Origin: Prolixibacteraceae bacterium
Lineage (GTDB): Bacteria; Bacteroidota; Bacteroidia; Bacteroidales; Prolixibacteraceae
DNA: 22,040 nucleotides
NCBI GenBank assembly: GCA_003516705.1
Contig: DPCJ01000021.1
Location: 1 to 22,040 of the forward strand
Direction: 5' to 3'
The notes under the pieces were generated by a model. That model did no database searches and was not told the origin of the DNA. It saw only the letters and a program-made list of their open reading frames with translations. The position numbers and the translations under genes are program-made. Each line of letters opens with the position of its first letter. The stretch's first letter is position 1. Below, one piece after another: positions 5,809 to 14,038 of the stretch.

Positions 5809-8571
5809 CTACATAACAGTATATCTTTTAACAAGATAAACAGGAATTCCTGTAGTGCTTAAACCTTCAATTCGTAATTCATATTCTCCCGGAATATCGG
5901 AATTGAAGAATTCCAGCGAAGTTTTACCTGAATCATAAATGACTACATTTGGCTCCCAATAGAGAGTTGAGCGCAAGTCGATATTTTTGTTCTTCTCTTC
6001 TTCATTTTTATAAACCGGAGAGTAAAATTCTTTTACCAGATTATATCCCGATATTGAAATAACATTTTGTTCCATCTTGTTGGGAACGGTTTTGTTTTTT
6101 TCAATTTTGTCACTTTTTGTAGTAATTTCAATCAATCCACCAGTTGCATATGCCGAATATCTTAATCCTGCAGCCGATGATTTGGTAACTTTAATATTTT
6201 TAATATCATTTGAGTTTAAATAACTTACATCATCGCAACTGAATCCAGCAAGAAGTCCATTCACTACAAAAAGAGCACCTTGCATATTTTCAGTATAAAG
6301 GGAATTGCTACCACGAAATAAAATTTTACCCCCATCAGCAACTTTAAAACTGCCAGCTACTTCATGTAAAAGTTGTAAAATTCCTGATTGTGGGTTATAA
6401 CCAAAATTAGTGTGTATCTGGTCTTCATCTTTTTCATACGAATTGTATTGTTTTTCATAAACTTCCTGAGGAGTTGCAACTATACGGTTTGCTTTTACTT
6501 CCACATCATCGATCCAGAAATTCCGGTTAGTTATATTAGAATAGCAATTTTTCATTAATGGGTTTGTTGTGTTGAAAATGCCAAATTCGTTTTTATCAGT
6601 CAAATCAATACATACATTTTTTTTGTAGTTTGAATTTGCATCGGATTTTGCAAATTGTTCCTTTTGTGTAAAATCGTCAATGGTTATTAAAACTTTTTTG
6701 CTTCCATTGCTCCCAGTAGCTGTCAATGTTAAATTACCCGACTCCATCATACTTAAATAATCTTTGCTGTTAAAACTGAAACTTCCATCATCATTTGTTT
6801 TGGTAGTAATTGCCTGAAAGGTCTTAATATTCATTAGACTTACATCGGCATTTTTTGCAGGTTTTCCATTTTTAAACGAAACATTGCCCGAAAATCCAAT
6901 GTTATTCTTTAGCTCAGTTATTTTTAAGTTTTGAATGTTTTCCCACGAATATTTTCTCCATCCATGTGTGAGCATCAATAGGTCAATTGCCTCTTTTGAA
7001 CCGGCTTTCCCTGAGAAATAGAATCCTTTGGCAGGAATGTCATCATTTAAATCACCGCTTAACAGAGTAGAAACCATGATATTATCCGACCAATTCATAT
7101 CATTTTCAGAAAAAACAGGAGATACACTGACAGAAAAAACACCAGGAATTGCTTCATACAAATTGTTTTGTGCAACCAAATCGATGTTTACGATTTCCTT
7201 TTTCTCATAAACTTCTTTTAATGAACGAGGTATAATATTTATTTTTTTGTCCTGATTTAGAAAAACCAGCCGCTCTGCCCGAGGTATTCCATTTTTATCA
7301 AAAACAGTAATTTGTGCAACTCCCATTGGCATCTTTTTTATGGGGATTGAAAAATTGTTGAGTTCGTTGAACTTAGCAGTTTTCGCAAACCAAATTTTGT
7401 TTCTCAATACAACAAGTACTGAAATTGAATCATTTGGAGAACATGCATTTGATTCAACTTTTAATATAATTTCATCGGAATTGTTTTCTGGAATTTGCAG
7501 TGAATAACCCTGGCTTATGGGCTTAGGAAGTTCATATTTCTGCGAGTATCCTTTGGGTTTAATTATTTGAAGGTACAGTTTTTCTCCTTTTTGAGGTAGG
7601 ATATTTACGCTCCCCATTCCCAAAAATTTAGTTGAAAATTCAGTAACAATTTGTCCTTCAGTATTCATAATTATTCCGCTAAAATCAAATGGATTGCCAA
7701 AAACGTCGATGGCCTCAAATGCAATTATCGAATTTATCCCAGCAATTAGCTGACCACTTTCAGGAAAAAACCGAATAACGGGTGGTATCGTTTCAATTGG
7801 AATATTTACATATATGTCGCCTGATAGTCCTTTTTGCTGGATTTGGGCATATAGAAAAACTTCCTCATTTCCCAGTTTATCCGGAATTTGTAATTCAAAA
7901 TTCACTGTTCCGCTTTTTCCTGTATTAATAACTTGTTTATTCAGAATTTTTTGTCCTTGTTGAAGTTGAAGAATAACTTTAACCTGGTCAAGTTTTGAGT
8001 TCTTTTCTCCAAAAACTTCCAGTTCTCCAATGATGAGATTTTGCACAGAATAAACAGAATCGGCAATCGACATTATAATTGCCACTTCTTCCTTCCGTGG
8101 TATTCTAACTTCAATTTCTTTACTGAAAATATCTTCAGGAAAATTATTTAGAGTAAAATTTGAAGCGGCTGTTAAAATATACTTGCCATTTTCTATTGAA
8201 TCTGGAAGTTCGATATGTCCGTTGGCAGAACCATAAACCAATTTGTATTTTCCTGTAAATATTTGGTTGCCATCATATTCTGATATATTGACATTTAGAT
8301 ATGAGCCAAGTATAGAAGGTGTTAAACTTCCCGACCTTAAATTATATGCTTTAAACCAAATTGTGTCACCTGGTGTAAATGTGTTGCCATTTGTATGCAA
8401 ATACAGCACCTCACGGATTTCCCCTTTTAAAAAGGCCTGCAAATCATTTATAACTTTTTGAAAACCATTTTCAGGATTTGATATAAATGAAGTAATAAGG
8501 AAAAAAACAGTAATTGGAAAAATGATTACGCTCGAAAAAATATAATACTTTTTACCTGTAAATGAAATCAT
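5809..8571 (-). CDS. Large envelope protein with MG2-like, carboxypeptidase-regulatory and TonB-plug-like domains
   Basis: This 920-residue protein starts with an N-terminal signal/anchor helix at about residues 10-30. An MG2-like domain follows at about 52-157, with YLHTNGNTFTPGDTIWFKAY, typical of alpha-2-macroglobulin-related Bacteroidota proteins. More beta-rich segments lead to LLMLTHGWRKYSW at about 531-543, a hallmark of this Bacteroidota group. A carboxypeptidase-regulatory-like domain lies at about 558-630. A TonB-receptor plug-like segment at about 725-820 contains GSNSLY, ALFVVNGLLAGF, DIKNIKVTKSSAAGLRYSAYATGGLIEITT. No outer-membrane barrel follows, so it is not a full receptor. 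Function is unknown; a surface or periplasmic scaffolding role is conjecture. The gene is visibly more AT-rich than most neighbours. It converges with the photolyase gene. Confidence 0.8.
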   Translation of the reverse strand: MISFTGKKYYIFSSVIIFPITVFFLITSFISNPENGFQKVINDLQAFLKGEIREVLYLHTNGNTFTPGDTIWFKAYNLRSGSLTPSILGSYLNVNISEYDGNQIFTGKYKLVYGSANGHIELPDSIENGKYILTAASNFTLNNFPEDIFSKEIEVRIPRKEEVAIIMSIADSVYSVQNLIIGELEVFGEKNSKLDQVKVILQLQQGQKILNKQVINTGKSGTVNFELQIPDKLGNEEVFLYAQIQQKGLSGDIYVNIPIETIPPVIRFFPESGQLIAGINSIIAFEAIDVFGNPFDFSGIIMNTEGQIVTEFSTKFLGMGSVNILPQKGEKLYLQIIKPKGYSQKYELPKPISQGYSLQIPENNSDEIILKVESNACSPNDSISVLVVLRNKIWFAKTAKFNELNNFSIPIKKMPMGVAQITVFDKNGIPRAERLVFLNQDKKINIIPRSLKEVYEKKEIVNIDLVAQNNLYEAIPGVFSVSVSPVFSENDMNWSDNIMVSTLLSGDLNDDIPAKGFYFSGKAGSKEAIDLLMLTHGWRKYSWENIQNLKITELKNNIGFSGNVSFKNGKPAKNADVSLMNIKTFQAITTKTNDDGSFSFNSKDYLSMMESGNLTLTATGSNGSKKVLITIDDFTQKEQFAKSDANSNYKKNVCIDLTDKNEFGIFNTTNPLMKNCYSNITNRNFWIDDVEVKANRIVATPQEVYEKQYNSYEKDEDQIHTNFGYNPQSGILQLLHEVAGSFKVADGGKILFRGSNSLYTENMQGALFVVNGLLAGFSCDDVSYLNSNDIKNIKVTKSSAAGLRYSAYATGGLIEITTKSDKIEKNKTVPNKMEQNVISISGYNLVKEFYSPVYKNEEEKNKNIDLRSTLYWEPNVVIYDSGKTSLEFFNSDIPGEYELRIEGLSTTGIPVYLVKRYTVM

Positions 8572-8630
8572 GTCAGCAAATTGATTTTAATTACAATATA
8601 GTGTTTTTGATTGTATTAAGTTATTCGTTT

Positions 8631-9170
8631 CTAATCCTCCATCAGCCACTCCACAATCCGGTTGCTTTTCGGGCTGATAATCGGAGCAACTGCATCAACC
8701 ACTTCGCCGTTTTCGTCAATCATAAATTTCTGGTAATTCCAGGTGACTTTGGCATCAAGTACCCCGTTCTCCTCGCTGCTGGTTAGCCATTGGTAAATCG
8801 GGTGAATGGTGTCGCCTTTAATTTTGATTTTTTCCATCAGCTGGAAAGTGATTTCATATTTGCTGCTGCATTTTTCCTTCACTTCACTGTTGGTTCCCGG
8901 TTCCTGTTTGCCAAAATCGTTACACGGGAAAGCAATGATTTCAAAATCATCGCCGCCAAATTCCTCGTATAATTCTTGCAATTTGCGTAGTTGCGGGGCC
9001 AGGCTGCATTCGGTGGCAATGTTTACTATCAGCACTTTCCTGCCTTTCAACCCGGAAAAATTATATTCGGCACCATCAATGGTGTTAGCGGTAAAATCGT
9101 ACAGCGTTTTCTTTTGCGCCGGAACCTGAACCGATAAAATTACCAAAACCAGTACCAATAAAGTTTTCAT
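8631..9170 (-). CDS. Exported glutathione peroxidase-like thiol peroxidase
   Basis: The 179-residue protein has an N-terminal signal peptide (about residues 1-19, ending VPAQ). A GPx/thioredoxin fold follows, with TLYDFTANTIDGAEYNFSGLKG, then the peroxidatic Cys55 in NIATECSLAPQL. FPCNDFGKQEPGTN and the TWNYQKFMID motif (Trp144, Asn145) come next. Cys101 in the KCSSKYEITF helix is a candidate resolving cysteine, as in thioredoxin-dependent GPx enzymes. The Gln normally found in the catalytic tetrad position of FPCNQFG is Asp85 here. It would reduce peroxides in the periplasm or envelope, probably with thioredoxin-like donors rather than glutathione. It is transcribed divergently from dnaX. 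Confidence 0.88.
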   Translation of the reverse strand: MKTLLVLVLVILSVQVPAQKKTLYDFTANTIDGAEYNFSGLKGRKVLIVNIATECSLAPQLRKLQELYEEFGGDDFEIIAFPCNDFGKQEPGTNSEVKEKCSSKYEITFQLMEKIKIKGDTIHPIYQWLTSSEENGVLDAKVTWNYQKFMIDENGEVVDAVAPIISPKSNRIVEWLMED

Positions 9171-9275
9171 CTCATTAAATGTTTTGTGATTGAAATACTT
9201 TCACCAAAAGCCTTTCGGGGTTAAAAATATCGATTAGTTGTTAATAAAAAAACCGGTGGCAAAAACAGATTTAAT

Positions 9276-9283
9276 TATCTTTG
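9276..9283 (+). promoter_or_regulatory. Probable -7 promoter element of dnaX
   Basis: TATCTTTG fits the Bacteroidota primary-sigma -7 consensus TAnnTTTG exactly, and lies 26 bp before the dnaX ATG. No convincing -33 TTTG is present at the right spacing, so the call rests on one element and position. Confidence 0.5.
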
Positions 9284-9308
9284 GACGGAATTATTCCTAA
9301 AGCGATAC

Positions 9309-10412
9309 ATGGAGAATTTTGTTGTTTCAGCACGAAAATACAGACCCGATACTTTTCAGACAGTAGTTGCCCAGGCTTCGATTACCAACACGTTGAAAAA
9401 CGCGATTAAAGGAAATCAGCTTGCACATGCCTACCTGTTTTGTGGTCCGAGGGGTGTGGGCAAAACCACCTGCGCGCGTATTTTTGCCAAAACCATCAAC
9501 TGCACAAATCTTTCGCCCGACATTGAAGCTTGTAACGAATGTGATTCGTGCAAGGCTTTTAATACAAGCCGTTCGTTTAATATTCACGAACTGGATGCCG
9601 CTTCGAACAACTCGGTTGACGACATTCGCAACCTTACCGACAAAGTGCGCGTTCCCCCGCAGATGGGAAAATACAGCGTGTATATCATCGACGAGGTTCA
9701 CATGTTGTCGCAAGCAGCATTTAATGCGTTTCTGAAAACATTGGAAGAACCGCCAAAACACGCGCTTTTCATTTTGGCCACGACCGAAAAGCATAAAATT
9801 ATTCCCACCATTTTGTCGCGTTGCCAGATTTTCGATTTCAACCGTATTAGTGTTGAGGATATTTCGAAACACCTTGAATTTGTTGCTGCAAGTGAAGGGG
9901 TTGACGCCGATGCCGCCGGATTGAATATTATTGCACAGAAAGCCGACGGTGCAATGCGCGACGCACTTTCAATATTCGACCAGATTGTAAGTTTTTCGGG
10001 TAAAAAAATTACCTACCATGATGTGATTGAAAACCTGAATGTACTCGACTACGATTACTATTTCAGGCTGGTTGATCAGTTTTTGCGTAACGATGTTTCG
10101 GGTGTGATGCTTACATTCAACGAGATTCTGAACAACGGTTTCGATGGCCATCACTTTATTACAGGGTTGAGTAGTCATTTGCGCGACCTTTTGGTGAGCC
10201 GAAACGCTGAAACTGTTCAACTACTCGAAGTGGGAGGCGAAATAAAACAACATTATAAAGAGCAGGCAAGAATTGCAGAAGAAGCTTTTTTGCTTGATGC
10301 GCTGCAAATCAGCAACGAATGCGATATGCAGTACAAGCAAACCATGAACAAACGGTTACTCGTTGAGTTGGCTCTTGTACGCATCGCCCAGCTTACCTTA
10401 AAAAAAAAATAG
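9309..10412 (+). CDS. dnaX: DNA polymerase III gamma-like subunit (unshifted dnaX product)
   Basis: The 367-residue product is the AAA+ clamp-loader ATPase of DnaX. Walker A is GPRGVGKTT (46-54). A zinc module uses Cys65, Cys75, Cys78 and Cys81. Walker B is DEVH (128-131), and the SRC arginine-finger motif lies at 170-172. The domain III collar helices follow to about residue 365. Translation in this frame ends in Lys-Lys-Lys and a TAG placed directly after a run of ten A residues. That position matches the end of a gamma subunit as in E. coli or Thermus. The remaining tau-specific part is open in the -1 frame, at 10409-11044. The gene is either an expressed frameshifting gene or disrupted by one base in the homopolymer. 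Confidence 0.93.
   Translation: MENFVVSARKYRPDTFQTVVAQASITNTLKNAIKGNQLAHAYLFCGPRGVGKTTCARIFAKTINCTNLSPDIEACNECDSCKAFNTSRSFNIHELDAASNNSVDDIRNLTDKVRVPPQMGKYSVYIIDEVHMLSQAAFNAFLKTLEEPPKHALFILATTEKHKIIPTILSRCQIFDFNRISVEDISKHLEFVAASEGVDADAAGLNIIAQKADGAMRDALSIFDQIVSFSGKKITYHDVIENLNVLDYDYYFRLVDQFLRNDVSGVMLTFNEILNNGFDGHHFITGLSSHLRDLLVSRNAETVQLLEVGGEIKQHYKEQARIAEEAFLLDALQISNECDMQYKQTMNKRLLVELALVRIAQLTLKKK
10400..10409 (+). promoter_or_regulatory. A10 slippage site for dnaX tau/gamma production
   Basis: Ten consecutive A residues read TTA AAA AAA AAA in the dnaX frame, with the stop TAG immediately after. The run contains the A AAA AAA heptamer in slippery phase twice, so ribosomal -1 slippage is possible. 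It is also long enough for RNA polymerase slippage, as known for Thermus thermophilus dnaX. No strong internal Shine-Dalgarno or downstream stem-loop is visible, which favours transcriptional slippage. A sequencing or assembly error in the homopolymer is the main alternative. Confidence 0.65.
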
Positions 10413-11044
10413 TTGACCCATCGCAGGCTGTCAGCATTCTCGAACCGATTTTTAATCTCTTAAGTAAAATCCCGGCCGAATCAAAATTACCCGTTGAGAA
10501 AATTGTAAAACCTCAAGCTAAAACGGAACAAGCTGATGAACCACAGGAGGTCAGAAAAATATCAAGGCAAAATCTGAAGGGATTAAGCACACCTTCAATT
10601 AAGGATGCGCTTCAGGGAAAATTTCAGGAAGAACAATTGTCGTCAAAACAACTTCACCAGATCTTTTCGAAGGAAGATGAGAAGGAAGAATTTACTGCTG
10701 AACAGTTAAAAATAAAATGGGATGCTTTTGTAGCTAAGCTCGGCGACAGGCCCAATTTGCAGTCAACGCTTTCGAATGTACCTGCGTTGAAAGAGAATTT
10801 TCAATTGGAAATTGAAATTGAAAATACCTTGCAGGAAGACCTTATCAGTAACATTAAACCAGAATTGCTGACGTGGCTGCGCATCGAACTCAAAAACTCA
10901 TTAATTCAGCTTAATACTGTTTTTGCCGAAAATTCAAAAGGTCGGGTTATTTACAGCGATGCTGAAAAATTTGATGAATTGCTGAAAAAGAATGAGAGTC
11001 TGGCGTTGCTTCGTCAAAAGTTCAATCTCGATTTTGGGCATTAA
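10409..11044 (+). CDS. dnaX: dnaX tau-specific C-terminal region, reached by -1 shift
   Basis: From 10409 the -1 frame is open to the TAA at 11042-11044. It adds 211 residues to the 367-residue part and makes a 578-residue tau. It starts IVDPSQAVSILEP. A linker with KISRQNLKGLSTPSIKDAL (a Bacteroidota DnaX-like motif) follows, then a C-terminal folded domain from about 10660. Conserved-looking segments there are TWLRIELKN and KFDELLKKNESLALLRQKFNLDF. In other bacteria tau C-terminal domains contact DnaB and the polymerase alpha subunit. There are no internal stops across 636 bp, and composition is protein-like throughout, so this part is still under coding constraint. It has no ATG start of its own. 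Confidence 0.85.
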   Translation: MVDPSQAVSILEPIFNLLSKIPAESKLPVEKIVKPQAKTEQADEPQEVRKISRQNLKGLSTPSIKDALQGKFQEEQLSSKQLHQIFSKEDEKEEFTAEQLKIKWDAFVAKLGDRPNLQSTLSNVPALKENFQLEIEIENTLQEDLISNIKPELLTWLRIELKNSLIQLNTVFAENSKGRVIYSDAEKFDELLKKNESLALLRQKFNLDFGH

Positions 11045-11062
11045 GAAAGAGTGTAACATTGA

Positions 11063-11110
11063 GTGAATGCGTGAATGCATGATTGCTAAAATGCGTGAAT
11101 GACTAAAGGC
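11063..11110. repeat. 8-bp periodic tract (GTGAATGC type) with inverted partner near 11256
   Basis: Six successive 8-bp units follow the consensus GTGAATGC, with variants ATGATTGC and TAAAATGC. The string ATGCGTGAATG occurs at 11067 and 11091, and its exact reverse complement at 11256-11266. The intergenic space from the dnaX stop to the pdxH stop (11045-11268) holds this tract, its inverted partner at about 11233-11272, and a TCCAGCATCC-like patch at 11187-11215. No gene is seen in it. Confidence 0.65.
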
Positions 11111-11268
11111 TTCAATAAGATAACCCATAATTTTGTCCAGTATCATTTCATCCCCGTTCGACAGGATTGTCTTGGCGGAAACAATCCAACATCAAAATAT
11201 CCAGCATCCAAATTAATCGGTTTTTAAACATTTAAGCATTCTCGCATTTTTTACACATTCACGCATTG

Positions 11269-11895
11269 TCACGGCGCCAATCTCGAAATTGTCCATAAAT
11301 CGCCGGTTTTTTTAAATAAAATCCTGTCGTGCAAACGGCTTTCACGTCCTTGCCAAAATTCTATACGTAAGGGTTTTACAACATATCCACCCCAATGTTC
11401 AGGCCGAATCGGGGGTTCATTCATTTTAGCTGTTTCGAAATGGTTTTCAAGAAAATCGCGGGACGGAATTTTTTCGCTTTGATTTGATACTGCTGCTGCA
11501 ATCCGGCTGTTTGCAGGCCGCGATTGAAAATACAGGTTCGAAATTGTTGTATCGGTTTTTCTGGCATAACCCGAAATACGGATTTGTCGTTCAAGTTCGG
11601 GCCAGAAAAACAACAGGCTGACAGCAGGATTCTGTTGAATTGATTTTCCTTTTAAACTGTTGTAGTTGGTAAAAAAAGTAAACCCGTTCTCATCAAAATC
11701 TTTGAGTAAAACAATCCTTGAGTCTGGAAAACCATCAGCGCCAATTGCCGATAAACCCATCGCAGTGGGTTCGTTTACTTCTGCTTCAAGCGCTTCTTTC
11801 ATCCATTTCTCAAACTGGCGGAAAGGATTTCTGTCAATGCTATCTTCCGATAAAACAGTGTACCTGTACTCTTTTCTAATAGAATCAAGTTTCAT
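11269..11895 (-). CDS. pdxH: Pyridoxamine 5'-phosphate oxidase
   Basis: This 208-residue FMN enzyme would oxidise pyridoxine or pyridoxamine 5'-phosphate to pyridoxal 5'-phosphate, the last step of PLP salvage and synthesis. Visible motifs are NPFRQFEKWM near the start, the FMN-binding DSRIVLLK (58-65), the FFTNYNSLKGK loop (74-84), a W-PELERQIRISG segment, and the signature GRESRLHDR (183-191). The C-terminal end RLAP is as in E. coli PdxH. Length is typical. The gene is convergent with dnaX and divergent from the redoxin gene at 12028. The cofactor product is used by the threonine aldolase encoded in this window, but no genetic coupling is implied. Confidence 0.95.
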   Translation of the reverse strand: MKLDSIRKEYRYTVLSEDSIDRNPFRQFEKWMKEALEAEVNEPTAMGLSAIGADGFPDSRIVLLKDFDENGFTFFTNYNSLKGKSIQQNPAVSLLFFWPELERQIRISGYARKTDTTISNLYFQSRPANSRIAAAVSNQSEKIPSRDFLENHFETAKMNEPPIRPEHWGGYVVKPLRIEFWQGRESRLHDRILFKKTGDLWTISRLAP

Positions 11896-12027
11896 AAAAT
11901 TGTTGTTTTCTCAACAAATAACTATGTGCCGGGCATATTGTTTATTCAAATCGATAAATGAACTTTTTTTCTGTCACAACGTTTAAATAAAAGACAAAAA
12001 AGTATTTAATATTTAAACTGGCAAACG

Positions 12028-12636
12028 ATGAAAAGAATTTTGTTTTTAATAATTATGGTTTTGCCCGTTATCGCAATGGCAACGGGTAATTCGTCGAAAC
12101 TCCCGATGGGAGGAAAGGCAATGTTAACCGAAATAAAAATGAATGATATTTCGGGTGCTGAAATTTCGCTGGCCGATGCAAAAAAGGAAAACGGGTTACT
12201 CGTTTTGTTTTCGAGTAATGCGTGTCCGTTTGTTTTACAATGGGAAGGACGTTACAACGACCTGAAAGCCTGGGCTGACAAGAACAAAGTGGGAATGGTG
12301 GTTCTCAATTCAAATCACCAGAAACGCGACAGCGACGATTCGTTTGAATCGATGAAAAAACATGCCGCTGAAATGGGCTACAAGTTTAATTATGTACTCG
12401 ACAATGAAAGTTTGATTGCCAATGCTTTTGGCGGACAAACCACACCTCATGCCTTTTTGTTTAACAGCAAAATGGAGTTGGTTTACAAAGGCGCCATCGA
12501 CGATAGTTACAAAAGTGCAGCCGATGTAAAAGAACCTTATGTAAAGAATGCAATTGCTGAAATAGCCGCGGGTAAACCAGTTTCGGTTGCCGAAACAAAA
12601 CCGGTGGGTTGCAGCATTAAAAGAAAAGTGGAATAG
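12028..12636 (+). CDS. Exported peroxiredoxin-like redoxin, single N-terminal Cys
   Basis: The 202-residue protein has a signal peptide (about 1-18) and an AhpC/TSA-type thioredoxin fold. The active-site segment is FSSNACPFVLQWEGR with Cys66 and no CXXC partner. The cis-proline sits in GGQTTPHAF. A C-terminal GCSIKRK carries Cys195, a plausible resolving thiol. This suggests a 2-Cys peroxidase-like or disulphide-handling enzyme in the periplasm; the substrate is unknown. The ORF is preceded by 132 bp of AT-rich sequence and followed by a strong intrinsic terminator, so it is probably a single-gene transcript. Family assignment is good; the exact reaction is uncertain. Confidence 0.85.
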   Translation: MKRILFLIIMVLPVIAMATGNSSKLPMGGKAMLTEIKMNDISGAEISLADAKKENGLLVLFSSNACPFVLQWEGRYNDLKAWADKNKVGMVVLNSNHQKRDSDDSFESMKKHAAEMGYKFNYVLDNESLIANAFGGQTTPHAFLFNSKMELVYKGAIDDSYKSAADVKEPYVKNAIAEIAAGKPVSVAETKPVGCSIKRKVE

Positions 12637-12662
12637 TTATTTTTTTGATTTGTTAGAATTAG

Positions 12663-12692
12663 ATGCCCTTGCTGGAAAGCGGGGCATTTTTT
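12663..12692 (+). terminator. Rho-independent terminator of the redoxin gene
   Basis: ATGCCC (12663-12668) pairs with GGGCAT (12682-12687). An inner GCT/AGC stem closed by a GGAA loop strengthens the hairpin. A run of six T residues (12687-12692) follows directly on the plus strand. It lies 26 bp after the redoxin stop and abuts the stop of the convergent rsmD gene. Confidence 0.85.
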
Positions 12693-13221
12693 ATTCAAAA
12701 AAGCTGAAGTTCACCTTGCCGTATTTGCGGTTTTCGGTAAAACGCGGGTGTTTCGAAAAATCGAATTCTTTTGGATGTTCAACAATAAAAAGACCACCGG
12801 TTTTTAAAAGTTTTGAATTCAGCACCGCCTCCGGAACTTCGGCAAACTGTTTAAAATCGTAAGGTGGGTCGGCAAAAATGAAATCAAAACTTCCCTGGTA
12901 GCGCATCATAAACTGAAATGCATCGGCTTTAAAGGCTTTTGCATTTTCTGTTTTCAGGGTTTGTAAAACATCGGTAATAAAACGGTGATGCACAAAATCT
13001 TTTTCCACAAAAACAGCTTCGCTGCAACCTCGGCTTAGAAATTCGTAGCCGATGCTACCGGTTCCGGCAAAAAGGTCGAGCACGGTTTTATTGCTGAAAT
13101 CGTACCGGTTTTCAAGAATGTTGAACAAGCTTTCTTTTGCAATGTCGGTGGTTGGCCTCGATTTAAAACTTTTCCCCGGACTAAAAATCCGGCCTTTGTA
13201 TTTTCCACCAACAATTCTCAT
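12691..13221 (-). CDS. rsmD: 16S rRNA (guanine(966)-N(2))-methyltransferase RsmD
   Basis: This 176-residue class I SAM methyltransferase would methylate G966 of 16S rRNA in the small subunit. It begins MRIVGGKYKGR with SRPTTDIAKESLFNIL following, both typical of RsmD. The SAM-binding motif I is LDLFAGTGSIG (48-58). The catalytic DPPY motif lies at 118-121 in FDFIFADPPYDF. Length is normal. Its start is 1 bp past the stop of the DUF3822 gene, so the two are translationally linked, an arrangement familiar in Bacteroidota. It converges with the redoxin gene over a shared terminator region. Confidence 0.95.
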   Translation of the reverse strand: MRIVGGKYKGRIFSPGKSFKSRPTTDIAKESLFNILENRYDFSNKTVLDLFAGTGSIGYEFLSRGCSEAVFVEKDFVHHRFITDVLQTLKTENAKAFKADAFQFMMRYQGSFDFIFADPPYDFKQFAEVPEAVLNSKLLKTGGLFIVEHPKEFDFSKHPRFTENRKYGKVNFSFFE

Positions 13222-13222
13222 T

Positions 13223-14032
13223 TCAATTTTTGTTTAAGGTTAGGTAAAAATGCAACCGGTTGATTCCGGCAGCCAAATCCAGGTGTCCGTAATCGGTATG
13301 TAATTCCGAAACTGTTGGGAAATAGGGTAGTGCCAATTCGATTAAATGCCGATTGTTTTCCCGGGTTCCGGCAACCAAAAGATGTGTGAGGTTTCGGGAG
13401 ATACCAAGTTGCCGGAATGAATTCAGTAAAAAATATACAAGGTCAGACGAGTGTTCGGCTCTGAAACAATTGGCCAGTAAAAGCTGACTTTTCCTTTTCA
13501 GTATCAGAAAATATTGGTTTTGCGACTGTAGCAGAACCCCCGTGTTTGGTTTCTCAATATCCGGGCAATTATCCAGCAACAGCGAAACAGGATGTGTCCA
13601 TTCCGCATTTCCGTATAATGATTTTACAGTTTCAGTCAATTCATTGTTTACCCCAAACTGAAGTGAAGCGTCTATACTTTCGATTTGGTTTTGAAAAAGA
13701 AATCTGTCGCGGTCTGGATTGGTTAGCAATTCAGTTGAAAGTTCGGAGTTTTTTGTATTTGGAATCAGTGTGAAATGTTCTTCAAAAATCAAAATCGTCA
13801 CTTTTTGGTAGGGGAGTTTTAATACAGGCTCAGCATTCACCCAGTCGCTGAAGTGCCGCGAAACAAGTTTTGGCGAACTTATTTTTACCGCAGTATTTTT
13901 ACTGGCGAGTACTTTTTTATCGACTTCAGAAAATACCAAAAAAGAAAATCCATCCAGGCTGACCTGAATGGATAATCTGTATTGATTCGTTTTATTTGTA
14001 TCGAATGCTTTGTCTGTATTCAAACCGAACAA
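13223..14032 (-). CDS. DUF3822 family protein
   Basis: The 269-residue protein resembles the DUF3822 family found beside rsmD in Bacteroidota. It has no signal peptide or membrane segment and shows alternating beta strands. Examples are an N-terminal YRLSIQVSLDGFSFLVFS and a central GVLLQSQNQYFLILKRKSQLLLANCF, followed by a helix with DLVYFLLNSFRQLGI. The pattern suggests two related subdomains. No catalytic motif is recognised, and no function can be given. It lies 6 bp after the membrane-anchored protein gene and 1 bp before rsmD, so all three probably form one operon. The family assignment is partly from this context. Confidence 0.8.
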   Translation of the reverse strand: MFGLNTDKAFDTNKTNQYRLSIQVSLDGFSFLVFSEVDKKVLASKNTAVKISSPKLVSRHFSDWVNAEPVLKLPYQKVTILIFEEHFTLIPNTKNSELSTELLTNPDRDRFLFQNQIESIDASLQFGVNNELTETVKSLYGNAEWTHPVSLLLDNCPDIEKPNTGVLLQSQNQYFLILKRKSQLLLANCFRAEHSSDLVYFLLNSFRQLGISRNLTHLLVAGTRENNRHLIELALPYFPTVSELHTDYGHLDLAAGINRLHFYLTLNKN

Positions 14033-14038
14033 TTTATA

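Noticed and set aside
10637..11044. Separate gene of 135 residues starting at a TTG
   Set aside because: It is the C-terminal domain of DnaX in the -1 frame, continuous with upstream coding sequence from 10409. The TTG has no ribosome-binding context.
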